64,000 bases of DNA from Paenibacillus sp. FSL H8-0332 (lineage in GTDB: Bacteria > Bacillota > Bacilli > Paenibacillales > Paenibacillaceae), in assembly GCF_037963835.1 (NCBI RefSeq), contig NZ_CP150145.1:7068001-7132000 (forward strand). The letters run 5' to 3'. Positions 1-8,298 of the stretch are shown piece by piece. The stretch's first letter is position 1, and each line of letters begins with the position of its first letter. Both the position numbers and the translations under genes were made by a program. The notes under the pieces are model-generated. The model had not been told where the DNA came from and made no database searches. It saw only the letters and a list, made by a program, of their open reading frames with translations.

Positions 1-240
1 TTATCGCTTGAGGAGATTACGGAATTTACTCGTGAGGGCTGTGTCATGGATAAAATTCAACAAGGGGAGAAACCATCTAATTATAGTCCTACGTTAAAAA
101 AGCGGATTGAAATCCTTGAGCAGCATCTGATGGAACTGGAATCCAGGCGACAAGAAATTGACTACATGATTTCTCTCGCCGCAGAGAAACTTACCCTATA
201 CCAAGGACTTACGAAAGAAGACATAGTAAATACTAAATAA
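1..240 (+). CDS. MerR-family regulator, C-terminal part (5' end outside window)
   Basis: The frame is open from base 1, so this is the 3' end of a gene that starts outside the window. The visible 79 residues begin with L-S-L-E-E-I-T-E-F, which matches the last part of a MerR winged-helix domain. A charged helix with repeated Leu follows (residues about 30-65), the usual MerR dimerisation coiled coil. No long effector domain follows, so it is a short MerR type. DNA-binding one-component regulation is inferred from the family; the ligand and target are unknown. An internal Met at base 46 is not a sensible start because it would remove all of the wing. Confidence 0.7.
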   Translation, partial: LSLEEITEFTREGCVMDKIQQGEKPSNYSPTLKKRIEILEQHLMELESRRQEIDYMISLAAEKLTLYQGLTKEDIVNTK

Positions 241-377
241 TCGCCGTACAAATAAACCCGCAGAAGTCCGTTTACGCTTCGTTCCGAGTGGAGTGTGAAT
301 ACCCTGCTCCCATCGTCGATATGCTGTAAATATAGGCTCCTGCGAGCTTTTCTTCGAATGACCGTCTTTCAACCTAC

Positions 378-2621
378 CTACACAATCTCTTTATTAAAAT
401 GTCCTCTTGTGTCTCTTTCCTGATTGAAGGCCACATTATTCATCGAGCCATTTAATTTGCCTGAGGCCATATGAATGACGTTCACAACCTGCTCTTTAGA
501 TTCAACGGTGAAGTTTAATCGGAGTGCCTCGATTCCTTTGAGGTCTGGCAGCTCATCCAGAAGATTAAGCGTCTTCCCATTAAGAATAGTCGCTGTACAA
601 TCCTCATGGGAAAGGATAGGGAACGTTCCTTGCTCATCTTTTAACTCATAGCTCTTCGTTCTGCAAATTCTGCATTGATTCATTTTTCTCATCGGACAAT
701 ATTTGGTGAACATCAACGGGGCCTTGCCATACACAATCATTTCCAGCGCAGGATAGCCGTCATTTTCTTCAACATAGGCATTTATTACATCTTCAATTTG
801 GCTCTTATTCATTTCATAAGATAAAGTGACTCGTTTGGCACCTAATTTATATAGTTCATAGCAGCTAGTAGCATTAATAACATTTAGAGAATAGTCCGTA
901 ACGAACGGATTTGTTCCTCTATAGTGATGAATGCCCCCATATCCTCCGATCAGCAGCTGCCCTTCTTTTTGCTCATAATCATTCTGATTTCTTCTAACCA
1001 CATTGTCAAAATAGATTTCCGTAATTCCACAGCTCACGCAAGCATCATACTGTTCCTTAGTCGTTACAGAGGCCGTGAGGTATGGTTGTACAGGGGCAAA
1101 GCTTATTTTTTCTTTTGCTTGCACAGCCTTGGTTCTTTTCTTCTGGCTGTTAAGCTTTAGGTCATATAAGCCCAGTACAATATCTCTTCTTGCTGCATTT
1201 AACAGTTTAGCTGGAATAAACGCATTGCCTTCCTCATAATCGACCTTATTAAGCTCGAAGATAGTATCATTAAGTCTGGAGAATTGCTTGATGACCTGGT
1301 CTTTGGTGGTTGGATTATTAATGGCTTCGCCCAGTATTTCCTCGCTTTCATAGGAATAATTAAAGCCTAAGCCCTCCGCCTCTATGACAAGCTTTGAACC
1401 TGGATATGCATATACTCTAAGATCCAGGTCGAACCGCTTAAATTCTTTTTCCAGTGACGCTTCTAGTTCTTTATGGTAGAAATAATCCTTCGTTTTATAG
1501 ACTATATCTCCCGTAGACATCTTTTCTTTGACTTTGATATAGCAGACATCATCTGCTGTGTTGATTAAGTCGCCGTCTTTGTTGTATAGCTTGGCAACCG
1601 TTAAATTAACATCTTCATTGTTATGGCTTATTCGGATGGTATCATTTTGATTTAAAGTACGTGTAAGTGTGATTTCATACCTGTCCTTCTCAATCCTGCT
1701 AATGGTTCCAATCTCATAACCAAAGTGATTAGGTCTTGAGATGTTTGTAATATTCCTCCGGTCCTCGTGGAACAAATAGCCTTTGGTAAAGGTCCGATTG
1801 AATGTCTTCTTCAGATTTTCTTTATCTGCTTCGGTGATTTTATGATCTAAAGCCCTGCGATATTTGGATACCACATTAGCCACATACGTAGGCACTTTCA
1901 TTCGGCCTTCTATTTTTAAAGAATCGATTTCTTTTAGATCATGAATGTAATCGATTGTGTTCAAGTCCTTAGTAGACAGAATATAGCTTTTGCCTAAAGA
2001 TGTACCTGTTGTCTGATCAATCAGATCGTATTCCTTACGGCAGGAACCCACACATCTTCCACGATTTGCGCACCGAAAGCCGCTTAGTCCTGACATTAGG
2101 CAGTTTCCTGAATAAGATACACATAACGCACCGTGAACGAAAATTTCTAAAGGGATGTCAGCTACTCTTTTGATCTCTTTTACGGTTTCAATCTTAACCT
2201 CACGGGACAGAACCACTCTTTTCGCACCAAGTTCTTTAAACAATAAAGTTCCGTCTACATCGTCTATTCCCATCTGAGTGGAACAATGTGCTTCCATATC
2301 ATAAAAGTTTTTAACGATATAATCGAAGGCAGTCAGGTCCTGGACGATAATGCCATCCACACCGATTTCATTTAATTCGTGTATCTGCTCTTTCATCTCT
2401 TCCACTTCGTTTTCGAACACGATGGTATTCATGGCAACATAGATTTTAACGTCCCTCAGGTGCGCATACGTAACAGCCTCTTTTAACGTTTCCAAGTCAA
2501 AATTAGAGGAGTATGCGCGTGCACCAAATTTTTGCATGCCTAAGTATACTGCATCACAACCATTAGATATTGCAGCTTTTAAAGCTTCCATATTTCCTGC
2601 TGGCGCTAATAATTCAGTCAT
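378..2621 (-). CDS. Peptidase U32 family protein, RlhA-like (23S rRNA hydroxylation)
   Basis: This 747-residue protein opens with M-T-E-L-L-A-P-A-G-N, the hallmark start of the U32 family. A TIM-barrel-like N-terminal half carries conserved Cys residues (C-L-M-S-G near residue 176, then C-A-N-R-G-R-C-V-G-S-C). The C-terminal third has a further Cys cluster (Y-C-P-M-R ... C-R-I-C). The long form resembles E. coli RlhA (YdcP), which hydroxylates C2501 of 23S rRNA with prephenate; these Cys are probable Fe-S ligands. Family membership is clear. The RlhA role is inferred from length and layout, since other U32 proteins (TrhP, UbiU/V) modify tRNA or quinones. The start is preceded by a GGAGG-like site. 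Confidence 0.85.
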   Translation of the reverse strand: MTELLAPAGNMEALKAAISNGCDAVYLGMQKFGARAYSSNFDLETLKEAVTYAHLRDVKIYVAMNTIVFENEVEEMKEQIHELNEIGVDGIIVQDLTAFDYIVKNFYDMEAHCSTQMGIDDVDGTLLFKELGAKRVVLSREVKIETVKEIKRVADIPLEIFVHGALCVSYSGNCLMSGLSGFRCANRGRCVGSCRKEYDLIDQTTGTSLGKSYILSTKDLNTIDYIHDLKEIDSLKIEGRMKVPTYVANVVSKYRRALDHKITEADKENLKKTFNRTFTKGYLFHEDRRNITNISRPNHFGYEIGTISRIEKDRYEITLTRTLNQNDTIRISHNNEDVNLTVAKLYNKDGDLINTADDVCYIKVKEKMSTGDIVYKTKDYFYHKELEASLEKEFKRFDLDLRVYAYPGSKLVIEAEGLGFNYSYESEEILGEAINNPTTKDQVIKQFSRLNDTIFELNKVDYEEGNAFIPAKLLNAARRDIVLGLYDLKLNSQKKRTKAVQAKEKISFAPVQPYLTASVTTKEQYDACVSCGITEIYFDNVVRRNQNDYEQKEGQLLIGGYGGIHHYRGTNPFVTDYSLNVINATSCYELYKLGAKRVTLSYEMNKSQIEDVINAYVEENDGYPALEMIVYGKAPLMFTKYCPMRKMNQCRICRTKSYELKDEQGTFPILSHEDCTATILNGKTLNLLDELPDLKGIEALRLNFTVESKEQVVNVIHMASGKLNGSMNNVAFNQERDTRGHFNKEIV

Positions 2622-2783
2622 AAATGATCCTTACCTCCTGCTTCTTTAACCGCTCAAACTTAGCACCATTGATCATAAAATAAGAAACTACATTTAAGCT
2701 ACGGCAAATAGCACAAACCAATGGCTTGCGCTTTTGTTCTAACAACCTTATTTGCCTTGAGAGGCTTGTCTCATGATTATTCT

Positions 2784-3116
2784 TTATAATAATTCCTTCA
2801 GTACATTTTTAGCCACGCGTACCTTCTCCTCATTGGCCTCACGGAGCATGCCTACAATATCCTGAATATCACGCTCTGCTGCGGTAACCATGAACTCTTC
2901 ATCCTGGTACGCAAACAATTGAATGATATTCACCTCAAGTGATTCTGAAATCTTATGTAAATTCAATAAAGAAACGTTCTTCTCCCCACGTTCAATCTGC
3001 CCTATGTATGAAAAATGAAATCCACCCTTCTCCCCAAGTGCCTCCTGCGACAGTCCCCTCTCTTTCCGAAGAGCACGAATCCGGGCTCCGACCTGCTTCA
3101 ATATTTCCTTATCCAT
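2784..3116 (-). CDS. XRE-family HTH regulator (full-length copy)
   Basis: A Cro/CI-type helix-turn-helix fills residues about 8-65 (V-G-A-R-I-R-A-L-R-K-E-R-G-L-S-Q-E-A-L-G), followed by a helical tail. It resembles SinR/phage-repressor-like regulators of about 110 residues. I prefer the ATG at 3116 because an upstream GTG at 3128 would overlap the GGAGAGGTG ribosome site. A second copy lies at 23679-23939 with nearly identical sequence, including the upstream region with a TGTC...GACA dyad, but that copy has lost the C-terminal helix. The target is unknown; autoregulation through the dyad is an inference. Confidence 0.85.
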   Translation of the reverse strand: MDKEILKQVGARIRALRKERGLSQEALGEKGGFHFSYIGQIERGEKNVSLLNLHKISESLEVNIIQLFAYQDEEFMVTAAERDIQDIVGMLREANEEKVRVAKNVLKELL

Positions 3117-3448
3117 CACCGTATTCACCTCTCCATGTCCAAAGTGTAGACAAGTTTCTTAAAGGTAAACACCAATTAATAGATATTATTATTCATTATA
3201 ATACTTATAGGTATTATCACACAATAATGCCTCTACCGCCCATCCACCATCTATCCATGCCAAGATTCCCTCTTGTTCTAAGAGCGTAAGTAACTCAACC
3301 GCATCACTCGCCGAAGTGCATCGAGAAACGTCCGGCGCTCTTGCAGCTCCTGCAGGACATTGATTGAGACACAGCGAAAAATGTTGTAATAATCATCTCC
3401 GCCATAATAATACCTTACTTCTGCTTTACTCGACTTCCTATCCAAATA

Positions 3449-3480
3449 TAAAAGCCCAAACGCATGCAACGTTTGGGCTA
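3449..3480 (-). terminator. Rho-independent terminator of the GNAT gene
   Basis: A 10-bp perfect stem (agcccaaacg / cgtttgggct) with a short loop is followed on the minus strand by TTTTATATTT. It lies about 100 bp past the GNAT stop codon. Confidence 0.8.
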
Positions 3481-3527
3481 ATAAGCAGGTAAATGCGGCT
3501 CTTAAATGCTTTTCTCTTATGAGCGAC

Positions 3528-3543
3528 ACACAGCACTCCACAT
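3528..3543 (+). repeat. 16-bp direct repeat flanking the GNAT gene, left copy
   Basis: The sequence acacagcactccacat occurs here and again at 4047-4062 in the same orientation. Similar bases extend on both sides. The copies bracket the truncated GNAT gene. Confidence 0.7.
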
Positions 3544-3577
3544 GTGATACATTTGGAAATCTCCATTTTTCAAGTGA

Positions 3578-4009
3578 CTATATATTAAACCAATACACAT
3601 CGTTTTGCTTTAGAAATTTAAAATTCACTTTTTCAACAAGTTTTCTAGAAGCAAGGTTGGACTCCACACACGACCATTGGGGCAGTAACCCTCTTTCTAT
3701 ACATTCATTAACAAACGTTTGAGTAAGTATCTGCCCGAGACTCTTTTTTCGGTGTTCTTCCTCTGTTGCAATGTCAATTGCAATATAATGATTAAATCTG
3801 GCAGTTCCAACAATAACAGCAACAATTTTATCAACACACATGATGCAAAAAGCTAAGCTCTTATTAAAAAAGTCGTCTATGCTCTCCCAAGACCCTAGTA
3901 TTCGTTTAGTAAGTATTTCTTGATTTTCAATCTTCCTCTCTCTTATCAGATTCCAAAAAATGAGAAGTACCCTAAACAGATTAATCTGCCTGAACAATAT
4001 TCCGTACAT
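3578..4009 (-). pseudogene. GNAT acetyltransferase, N-terminally truncated
   Basis: Residues about 45-143 match the catalytic part of a GNAT acetyltransferase of the GNAT_acetyltran type. There is a beta strand with C-V-D-K-I-V-A-V-I-V, an acetyl-CoA-binding stretch (T-E-E-E-H-R-K-K-S-L-G) and a late V-E-S-N-L-A-S-R-K-L-V-E-K segment. Members are usually about 250 residues; this frame has only 143, and its first 30 residues read like random translation with no good ribosome site. I therefore call it a 5'-truncated or decayed gene. It sits between two 16-bp direct repeats and has its own terminator. Substrate unknown. Confidence 0.6.
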
Positions 4010-4046
4010 GAAGTTAATTCTGAATTCTTATATTCGCGTAAGCAAT

Positions 4047-4062
4047 ACACAGCACTCCACAT
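4047..4062 (+). repeat. 16-bp direct repeat flanking the GNAT gene, right copy
   Basis: Identical to 3528-3543 (acacagcactccacat), 519 bp apart and in direct orientation, just upstream of the truncated GNAT gene. Confidence 0.7.
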
Positions 4063-4139
4063 CTGTGGAGCATTTACGCCCCTATTCGCAGATAGAGCAT
4101 TGCCGCTTCCACCCTCAATTCGATCCTCTGCTTTACCAC

Positions 4140-4156
4140 TACTTATGATACGGTTC
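4140..4156 (-). repeat. rlmH 3'-end (att-like) repeat, copy 1, type A flank
   Basis: Plus-strand tacttatgatacggttc reads on the minus strand as the E-P-Y-H-K-stop end of rlmH. The bases to its right (agcttaacg ... tatcggcgaaa, to 4181) recur after the copy at 19295 and, without the core, at 23616-23640. Confidence 0.85.
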
Positions 4157-4277
4157 AGCTTAACGAGTCTATCGGCGAAAAAATCAGGGCAAAAATCTAT
4201 TTAAAATTGAATTAAATGCCGATATAAGCCTTAAGTCAGATGTACACTTAAAAAAATAAATTAAGGAGCGTTTTTCT

Positions 4278-5684
4278 ATGAAAAGGAAAGTTTCAAAATC
4301 GATTCTTCTAGCGTTAGTAGCTTGCTTACTCATTCCAAGTGTAGTTGCCGCAGCAGGGGATACTTCGCCACCTACAAAGACTTCTAAAGATTTCACAGAT
4401 TTGGCAGGTCTGGATGCGGCTCTTCTTGCCAAAATTGATGCATTGCTAGCAAAGGGATATATAGAAGGTAATGGCACTGACAATTTTGATATTACGGGAA
4501 ACATGACGCGTGCGGAATCTGCTAAACTTGTAGCTAAAATTTTTAACTTAACCGTCCCGTCAGAAGCCATTTCGTCCTTTAAAGATGTAGATGGTACGGA
4601 TACTTCTTCGGCTTGGGCAATTCCGTTTATTGAAGCGGCAAAAAAAGCTGGAATCATTGATGGCATGACGAACAGCACATTTGCACCAAAGGATAACGTA
4701 ACTACCGGGCAGCTTGCTACAATGCTAGTTAAGGGGTTTGGTAAAAAATCCGAGGTGAAAACGACGACTCCATGGTACCAGGGTTACTTAGATGTTGCCA
4801 AATTAAGTGGGGTTGATTTAGGCACCGATGGAGCCAAGTTTGCTACTCGCGCCGATCTTGTAGTCGGATCCTATGCAGCAACAGAAGCTATAGACAAAGC
4901 TAAAGCTGAAGCATCAGGAACAACACCAAAACCAACACCAGCACCAATACCAACCCCATTACCAGCAGTAGCACCAGCACCAGTAGCACCAACACCAGTA
5001 CCAACACCAGTACCAACACCAGTACCAACACCAGTACCAACACCAGTACCAACACCAGTACCAACACCAGTACCAACACCAGTACCAACACCAGTACCAA
5101 CACCAGTACCAACACCAGTACCAACACCAGTACCAACACCAGTACCAACACCAGTACCAACACCAGTACCAACACCAGTACCAACACCAGTACCAACACC
5201 AGTACCAACACCGACGCCAACACCAATGACTCCACAAGCCGCGTTGGAAGCGATTAATGCTTACTATGGCCAGCCAGAGCCAAATGTCGATGCGCCTGAC
5301 GAATCCATATTTGAAATTGCTGGAGTAACAGGTGTCACTCAGTCGAACTTAATCTATATTGATTATGCATTGAGCACGGACGCGAAATCTCCATGGACCG
5401 TAACTGATATTCAAGCGATAGTTAATGAAGTTCGTGCTGGACTAGCGTTGACAGAGATCAGTAATTACTTTTGGGATCCTGGATATGCCCCTAAGCCTGA
5501 CGCAACAACATTTGCCGTTGCAGGGATAACGGGAGTAACCACTAACAACTTAGACCAAGTCTTGGAAGCCATTGGGTATGCCCATGATCACAGATATGAA
5601 TATAACCCGCCGTTTTCTTTAACTAACAGCAATCAGCTCCAAGCTGTCGTTAACGATTTGTTGGAATACAATGAATTAAACTAG
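4278..5684 (+). CDS. Secreted SLH-domain surface protein with Pro-Val-Pro-Thr stalk
   Basis: A 468-residue protein with a Sec signal peptide (M-K-R-K start, hydrophobic core, cleavage after about residue 25, V-V-A-A-A). Residues about 35-200 hold SLH-like units with F-x-D and T-R-A-E/T-R-A-D motifs, which bind pyruvylated secondary wall polymer. A linker of about 18 perfect P-V-P-T units follows (residues about 240-315), then two diverged copies of a roughly 65-residue domain (F-E-I-A-G-V-T-G-V-T and F-A-V-A-G-I-T-G-V-T). The layout is a wall anchor, stalk and presented head. The head function is unknown. RBS TTAAGGAG precedes the ATG. The gene fills a module between two att-like repeats and ends at a strong terminator. 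Confidence 0.85.
   Translation: MKRKVSKSILLALVACLLIPSVVAAAGDTSPPTKTSKDFTDLAGLDAALLAKIDALLAKGYIEGNGTDNFDITGNMTRAESAKLVAKIFNLTVPSEAISSFKDVDGTDTSSAWAIPFIEAAKKAGIIDGMTNSTFAPKDNVTTGQLATMLVKGFGKKSEVKTTTPWYQGYLDVAKLSGVDLGTDGAKFATRADLVVGSYAATEAIDKAKAEASGTTPKPTPAPIPTPLPAVAPAPVAPTPVPTPVPTPVPTPVPTPVPTPVPTPVPTPVPTPVPTPVPTPVPTPVPTPVPTPVPTPVPTPVPTPVPTPVPTPTPTPMTPQAALEAINAYYGQPEPNVDAPDESIFEIAGVTGVTQSNLIYIDYALSTDAKSPWTVTDIQAIVNEVRAGLALTEISNYFWDPGYAPKPDATTFAVAGITGVTTNNLDQVLEAIGYAHDHRYEYNPPFSLTNSNQLQAVVNDLLEYNELN
4990..5215 (+). repeat. 12-bp tandem repeat encoding Pro-Val-Pro-Thr
   Basis: About 18 head-to-tail copies of the 12-mer ccaacaccagta are almost perfect at the DNA level; lines 5041-5160 alone hold ten identical units. 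The unit length keeps the frame, so slippage changes only stalk length. The ends degrade to Pro-Thr-Pro-Thr. Confidence 0.95.
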
Positions 5685-5902
5685 AATAATAGCGGCGTAA
5701 GGGAGGTGATCCCTACGCCGCTATTTTCTTTATAAATTTGATCTTTAGGTTTGATTAGGATGACGGTACCTGGGGACAGCGCCTGCCACGGAATTATTTC
5801 GCCATACTTATGATACGGTTCACCGCGTAACCAAAACACAATTTCTTTTATGTCTTTTCTATCCGGTTCGACTTCTATCATACTTCTAGTGGATCTCGAC
5901 AA
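5681..5902 (-). CDS. Small ORF reading through an rlmH-end repeat; uncertain
   Basis: The 73-codon frame contains L-R-G-E-P-Y-H-K-Y-G, so the att-like repeat at 5805 is read in the same frame as in rlmH, with the stop TAG replaced by TAT. Residues about 10-55 have protein-like composition (I-E-V-E-P-D-R-K-D-I-K-E-I-V-F-W and W-Q-A-L-S-P-G-T-V-I-L-I-K-P-K), but the last 15 codons run through a terminator hairpin. It may be a recombination product between an rlmH-type end and another sequence, or a small gene that matches by chance. No family is recognised. Confidence 0.3.
   Translation of the reverse strand: MSRSTRSMIEVEPDRKDIKEIVFWLRGEPYHKYGEIIPWQALSPGTVILIKPKDQIYKENSGVGITSLTPLLF
5686..5728. 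terminator. Bidirectional terminator after the SLH gene
   Basis: The stem aatagcggcgta / tacgccgctatt closes over a purine-rich loop and is followed by TTTCTTT on the plus strand, directly after the SLH stop codon. Confidence 0.85.
5805..5821 (-). repeat. rlmH 3'-end (att-like) repeat, copy 2, type C flank
   Basis: Exact 17-bp match to the core. The right flank caccgcgtaa differs from the other flank types and continues the codons L-R-G before E-P-Y-H-K, as in a real RlmH end. Confidence 0.8.
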
Positions 5903-6169
5903 TCTTACTTTACCAATCGAAGCGGTGTTTTTCTATGTCAACGCCTCTATCGAAGTATTCAAGCTAGTTTAGATCAAATGAAAAACAAGCAATTCAAGAA
6001 TATTAAGAGTCCCTTATTATTAAGATAAAAATGATGCATACGCGTTCCTAACATAGAATTACTATTCCCATTAAGACAATATAATGATCGTCTAGCAATT
6101 GTCTTAGAACATAGAAATAAAAAAGGTTAGAGCGCCTCTCAAAACAACCGAAGCTCTCATTTTTCGCCC
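5903..6169. other. AT-rich stretch of the 365-bp inter-repeat segment, no gene seen
   Basis: Together with its borders this forms the 365-bp segment between two att-like cores. It has many stops in all frames, no ribosome site and no convincing promoter. It may be the remains of a deleted module. Confidence 0.5.
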
Positions 6170-6186
6170 TACTTATGATACGGTTC
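6170..6186 (-). repeat. rlmH 3'-end (att-like) repeat, copy 3, type B flank
   Basis: Exact 17-bp core. With ccc to the left and gtaacggttggaacggcaag to the right, this copy shares about 40 bp with the copy at 21696 with a single mismatch. On the minus strand the flank reads N-R-Y before E-P-Y-H-K-stop, close to N-R-G in the resident rlmH. Confidence 0.9.
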
Positions 6187-6220
6187 GTAACGGTTGGAAC
6201 GGCAAGTTTTCGTAATGAAA

Positions 6221-6242
6221 CCCTCCAAAGTCACTTGGAGGG
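6221..6242 (-). terminator. Terminator of the MerR/GyrI pseudogene
   Basis: The stem ccctccaa / ttggaggg is followed by TTTCATT on the minus strand, overlapping the last codons of the broken gene. Confidence 0.65.
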
Positions 6243-7221
6243 TCCCATCTCTACTATTTCATAAACACTAACATACTGCTCGGCCATAACAAGTGTAAAA
6301 CCGGCCTTTTCAAGCACTCTGCGAGAAGGCAAGTTCTCGTGCTCCGCTTTCCCCACAATTTTCGGCTCCACTCCAAGATCACGAAGTCGGCCCCCTCCAT
6401 CCGCTCCTCTCTGTACACCTCTGCAGCCAACATGTCCACCATGATATAGCTTGATTCCGGCAGCCAGTTGTTGTACAGATAGTCATAAGCACCTTCCAAT
6501 GCCGAGTTGGTGAGTGTCTCACGGTCTCTTGCTTGAAAAGTAACTCGCGCGTAAAGCCCAACAGGAAGAGTAAAGCTGCGCATGCCTTCAGGAATTTCAA
6601 TTAGGTTGGTAACCTGCATACCTAACATATACGTCCCCATACTCATATCCTTTTCGCATTCGCAAACAAGTCCAAAACACTTGGTGGCAACTGATTGATG
6701 AGAAATCATTTCGGGCTGTTCGTTGCCAAAGAAATTACTAATCAGCTGGTCGATGATTTGTTGCTTCTCCTCGTTCTTGTTGTAAGGTACTCGTGCGGTA
6801 GAGCCAATAACATAGATTGGTTCCCTGAGTTCAAATGTGTCCACGTTGTATTGTGTCGTATTTACTATCAACTCAAAAGGTTCCTTTCCATTGCAGATTC
6901 TACCTTGGAGTGCGAGAAGTTCCTGCTCGATGCTGGATAGGAGGCGTCTCTCCAAGCGAATATCCTCCAGACGTGCTTGAACGTGATCGATCCACAAATC
7001 GGGCTGAATATCCAATAGTAGGGGATTTCCTCAAGGGAAAATCGAAGCCTCCGTAGGTACTGAATGCGCCGCATCCGCTCAAACTGCTCGCCCTCATAAA
7101 AGGCATACCCGTTGACAGGGTCAATATCAGCTGGCTCCAGAAGGCCAATATCCCTGTAGTACCTTAGTGTTTTTTTGGATACTTGATGCAATCCTGCAAA
7201 CTGCCCGATTGTGTAAACCAT
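6231..7221 (-). pseudogene. MerR-GyrI-like multidrug-sensing regulator, broken by frameshifts
   Basis: Frame 1 (7221 to about 7030) encodes a full MerR DNA-binding domain (Y-T-I-G-Q-F-A-G-L-H-Q-V-S-K-K-T-L-R-Y-Y). The reading then shifts near 7015-7035 into a second frame with the coiled coil and a GyrI/BmrR-like effector domain down to about 6390. A third frame then gives a GNAT-like end (N-L-P-S-R-R-V-L-E-K-A-G-F-T-L-V) that stops at 6231. The protein was BmrR/Mta-like, sensing lipophilic cations. The acetyltransferase tail suggests a deletion that fused two genes. At least two frameshifts make a working product unlikely, although the MerR-type promoter is intact. Confidence 0.75.
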
Positions 7222-7238
7222 GTTCTCACCTCTTGTTC

Positions 7239-7269
7239 ATCATAATCCGTTCCCCAAGGGCGCAGTCAA
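7239..7269 (-). promoter_or_regulatory. MerR-type promoter with 19-bp spacer
   Basis: On the minus strand TTGACT (7269-7264) and TATGAT (7244-7239) are separated by exactly 19 bp, the over-long spacing that MerR activators correct by DNA distortion. The spacer carries a short dyad (ccttgggg). It drives the broken MerR/GyrI gene about 20 bp downstream, which fits autoregulation. Confidence 0.7.
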
Positions 7270-7431
7270 GGTCTCTATTTAATGATTAATAATCCATCTG
7301 AAAGGACATCTCTATGCGTTATTCCACAACTGAAGAACAACCTTTGAATAAACTCCTACACGATTTATCAAATAAAACATGCCGTTATTTACGGTAGGGT
7401 TCACCGGAATGTTCCTTAAACTAAGATACCT

Positions 7432-8298
7432 CTATCGGAAATTGTCTACACACTCCTGCAGAAAAGCTTCCAGCTTGCGCGGCTCTCTGCCGAGCAGGCG
7501 CCTCACCGTGTCATTTGGACGTTCTGGAACCACCATAGACATGGATTGAATTTCCACAACATGGTTCGCCAGCCAAGGAGGCATATTCCCGTGTTCAATA
7601 AGATTACGGAGTAGTTCTTGAGGTTCCATGTTGATGTAACTTATTGGCCGATGGAGCAGGGCGGACAGCCGGGCCGCGATCTGAGGATAGCTGTAAATCT
7701 CTGAACCCGTAAGCGTATATATTTGGCCTGATACCTCAGGGTTAGTTAGAGCTTCTGCGGCAACATCTGCGATATCACGGCAGTCAATGAAGTTACACGG
7801 TGAATGGCCCATGGAGCCGAAGAAAACATTTTGGGTTGTAATCGTTGGTGCAAAGCGCATTAGGTTTTGCATGAATGCATAAGGGCGCAACACGGTATGG
7901 GTGAGACCTGATTCCCTCAGCACTTTCTCAATTTCCTGATGCCAGCCCGCGACTGCTACTGGAGAGCTCTGCTCAAAGGCAGGGCTGGATATTTTCACGA
8001 TGTGCTCGATTCCAGATTCACCTGCAATCTGAATGACTGAAGTTTCCAATTCGATTTGTCTTGGACTGTTGGACATGGCGAGGAAGAGCTGGCTGGCACC
8101 TGTAAAGGCGCGGCGCAGCGATTCGGGTTCAGCAGCATCTGCCAATACGACCTCGATCGCCGACCGCCCTTCTCCTCCGATCTGCTTACGCAACTTCTCT
8201 GGCTCTCTACTCAGAGCCCTGACGGGCACGCCAAGATCAGCCAAACGTTCCACCAGCGCACTGCCTATCGTACCTGTTGCTCCCACAATAACTATCAT
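7432..8298 (-). CDS. NmrA/SDR-like NAD(P)-binding protein
   Basis: A 288-residue protein with an N-terminal Rossmann motif G-A-T-G-T-I-G-S (residues 6-13) and the NmrA-type course: A-D-A-A-E-P-E-S-L at about 55, and S-S-P-A-F-E near 105 instead of a classical YxxxK. It resembles NAD(P)H:quinone reductase-like (QorB/YtfG) or NmrA redox-sensing proteins. Its ATG overlaps the stop of the upstream membrane-protein gene by four bases, so the two are translationally coupled, and a MarR gene lies upstream. This suggests induction by a phenolic or quinone-like compound. Enzyme or sensor activity cannot be decided here. Confidence 0.8.
   Translation of the reverse strand: MIVIVGATGTIGSALVERLADLGVPVRALSREPEKLRKQIGGEGRSAIEVVLADAAEPESLRRAFTGASQLFLAMSNSPRQIELETSVIQIAGESGIEHIVKISSPAFEQSSPVAVAGWHQEIEKVLRESGLTHTVLRPYAFMQNLMRFAPTITTQNVFFGSMGHSPCNFIDCRDIADVAAEALTNPEVSGQIYTLTGSEIYSYPQIAARLSALLHRPISYINMEPQELLRNLIEHGNMPPWLANHVVEIQSMSMVVPERPNDTVRRLLGREPRKLEAFLQECVDNFR

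Larger units (their letters stand above)
3117..3577. other. Intergenic stretch without a convincing gene
   Basis: This 460-bp stretch holds the promoter region of the XRE gene, the terminator of the GNAT gene at 3449-3480 and one copy of a 16-bp direct repeat (3528-3543). A minus-strand frame of 87 codons (3278-3541) runs through the terminator hairpin and lacks a ribosome site. Its second half has plausible protein composition, so it may be gene debris, but I cannot assign it. Confidence 0.5.

Noticed and set aside
3278..3541. 87-codon minus-strand ORF
   Set aside because: It runs through the GNAT terminator hairpin and has no ribosome site; kept only as possible debris.
4990..5215. Regular repeat resembling a CRISPR array at first glance
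   Set aside because: 12-bp units are contiguous with no spacers and are in frame in a surface protein.
4900..5235. Long minus-strand frames of Leu-Val and Trp-Cys-Tyr repeats
   Set aside because: They are reverse readings of the 12-bp repeat that encodes the Pro-Val-Pro-Thr stalk.
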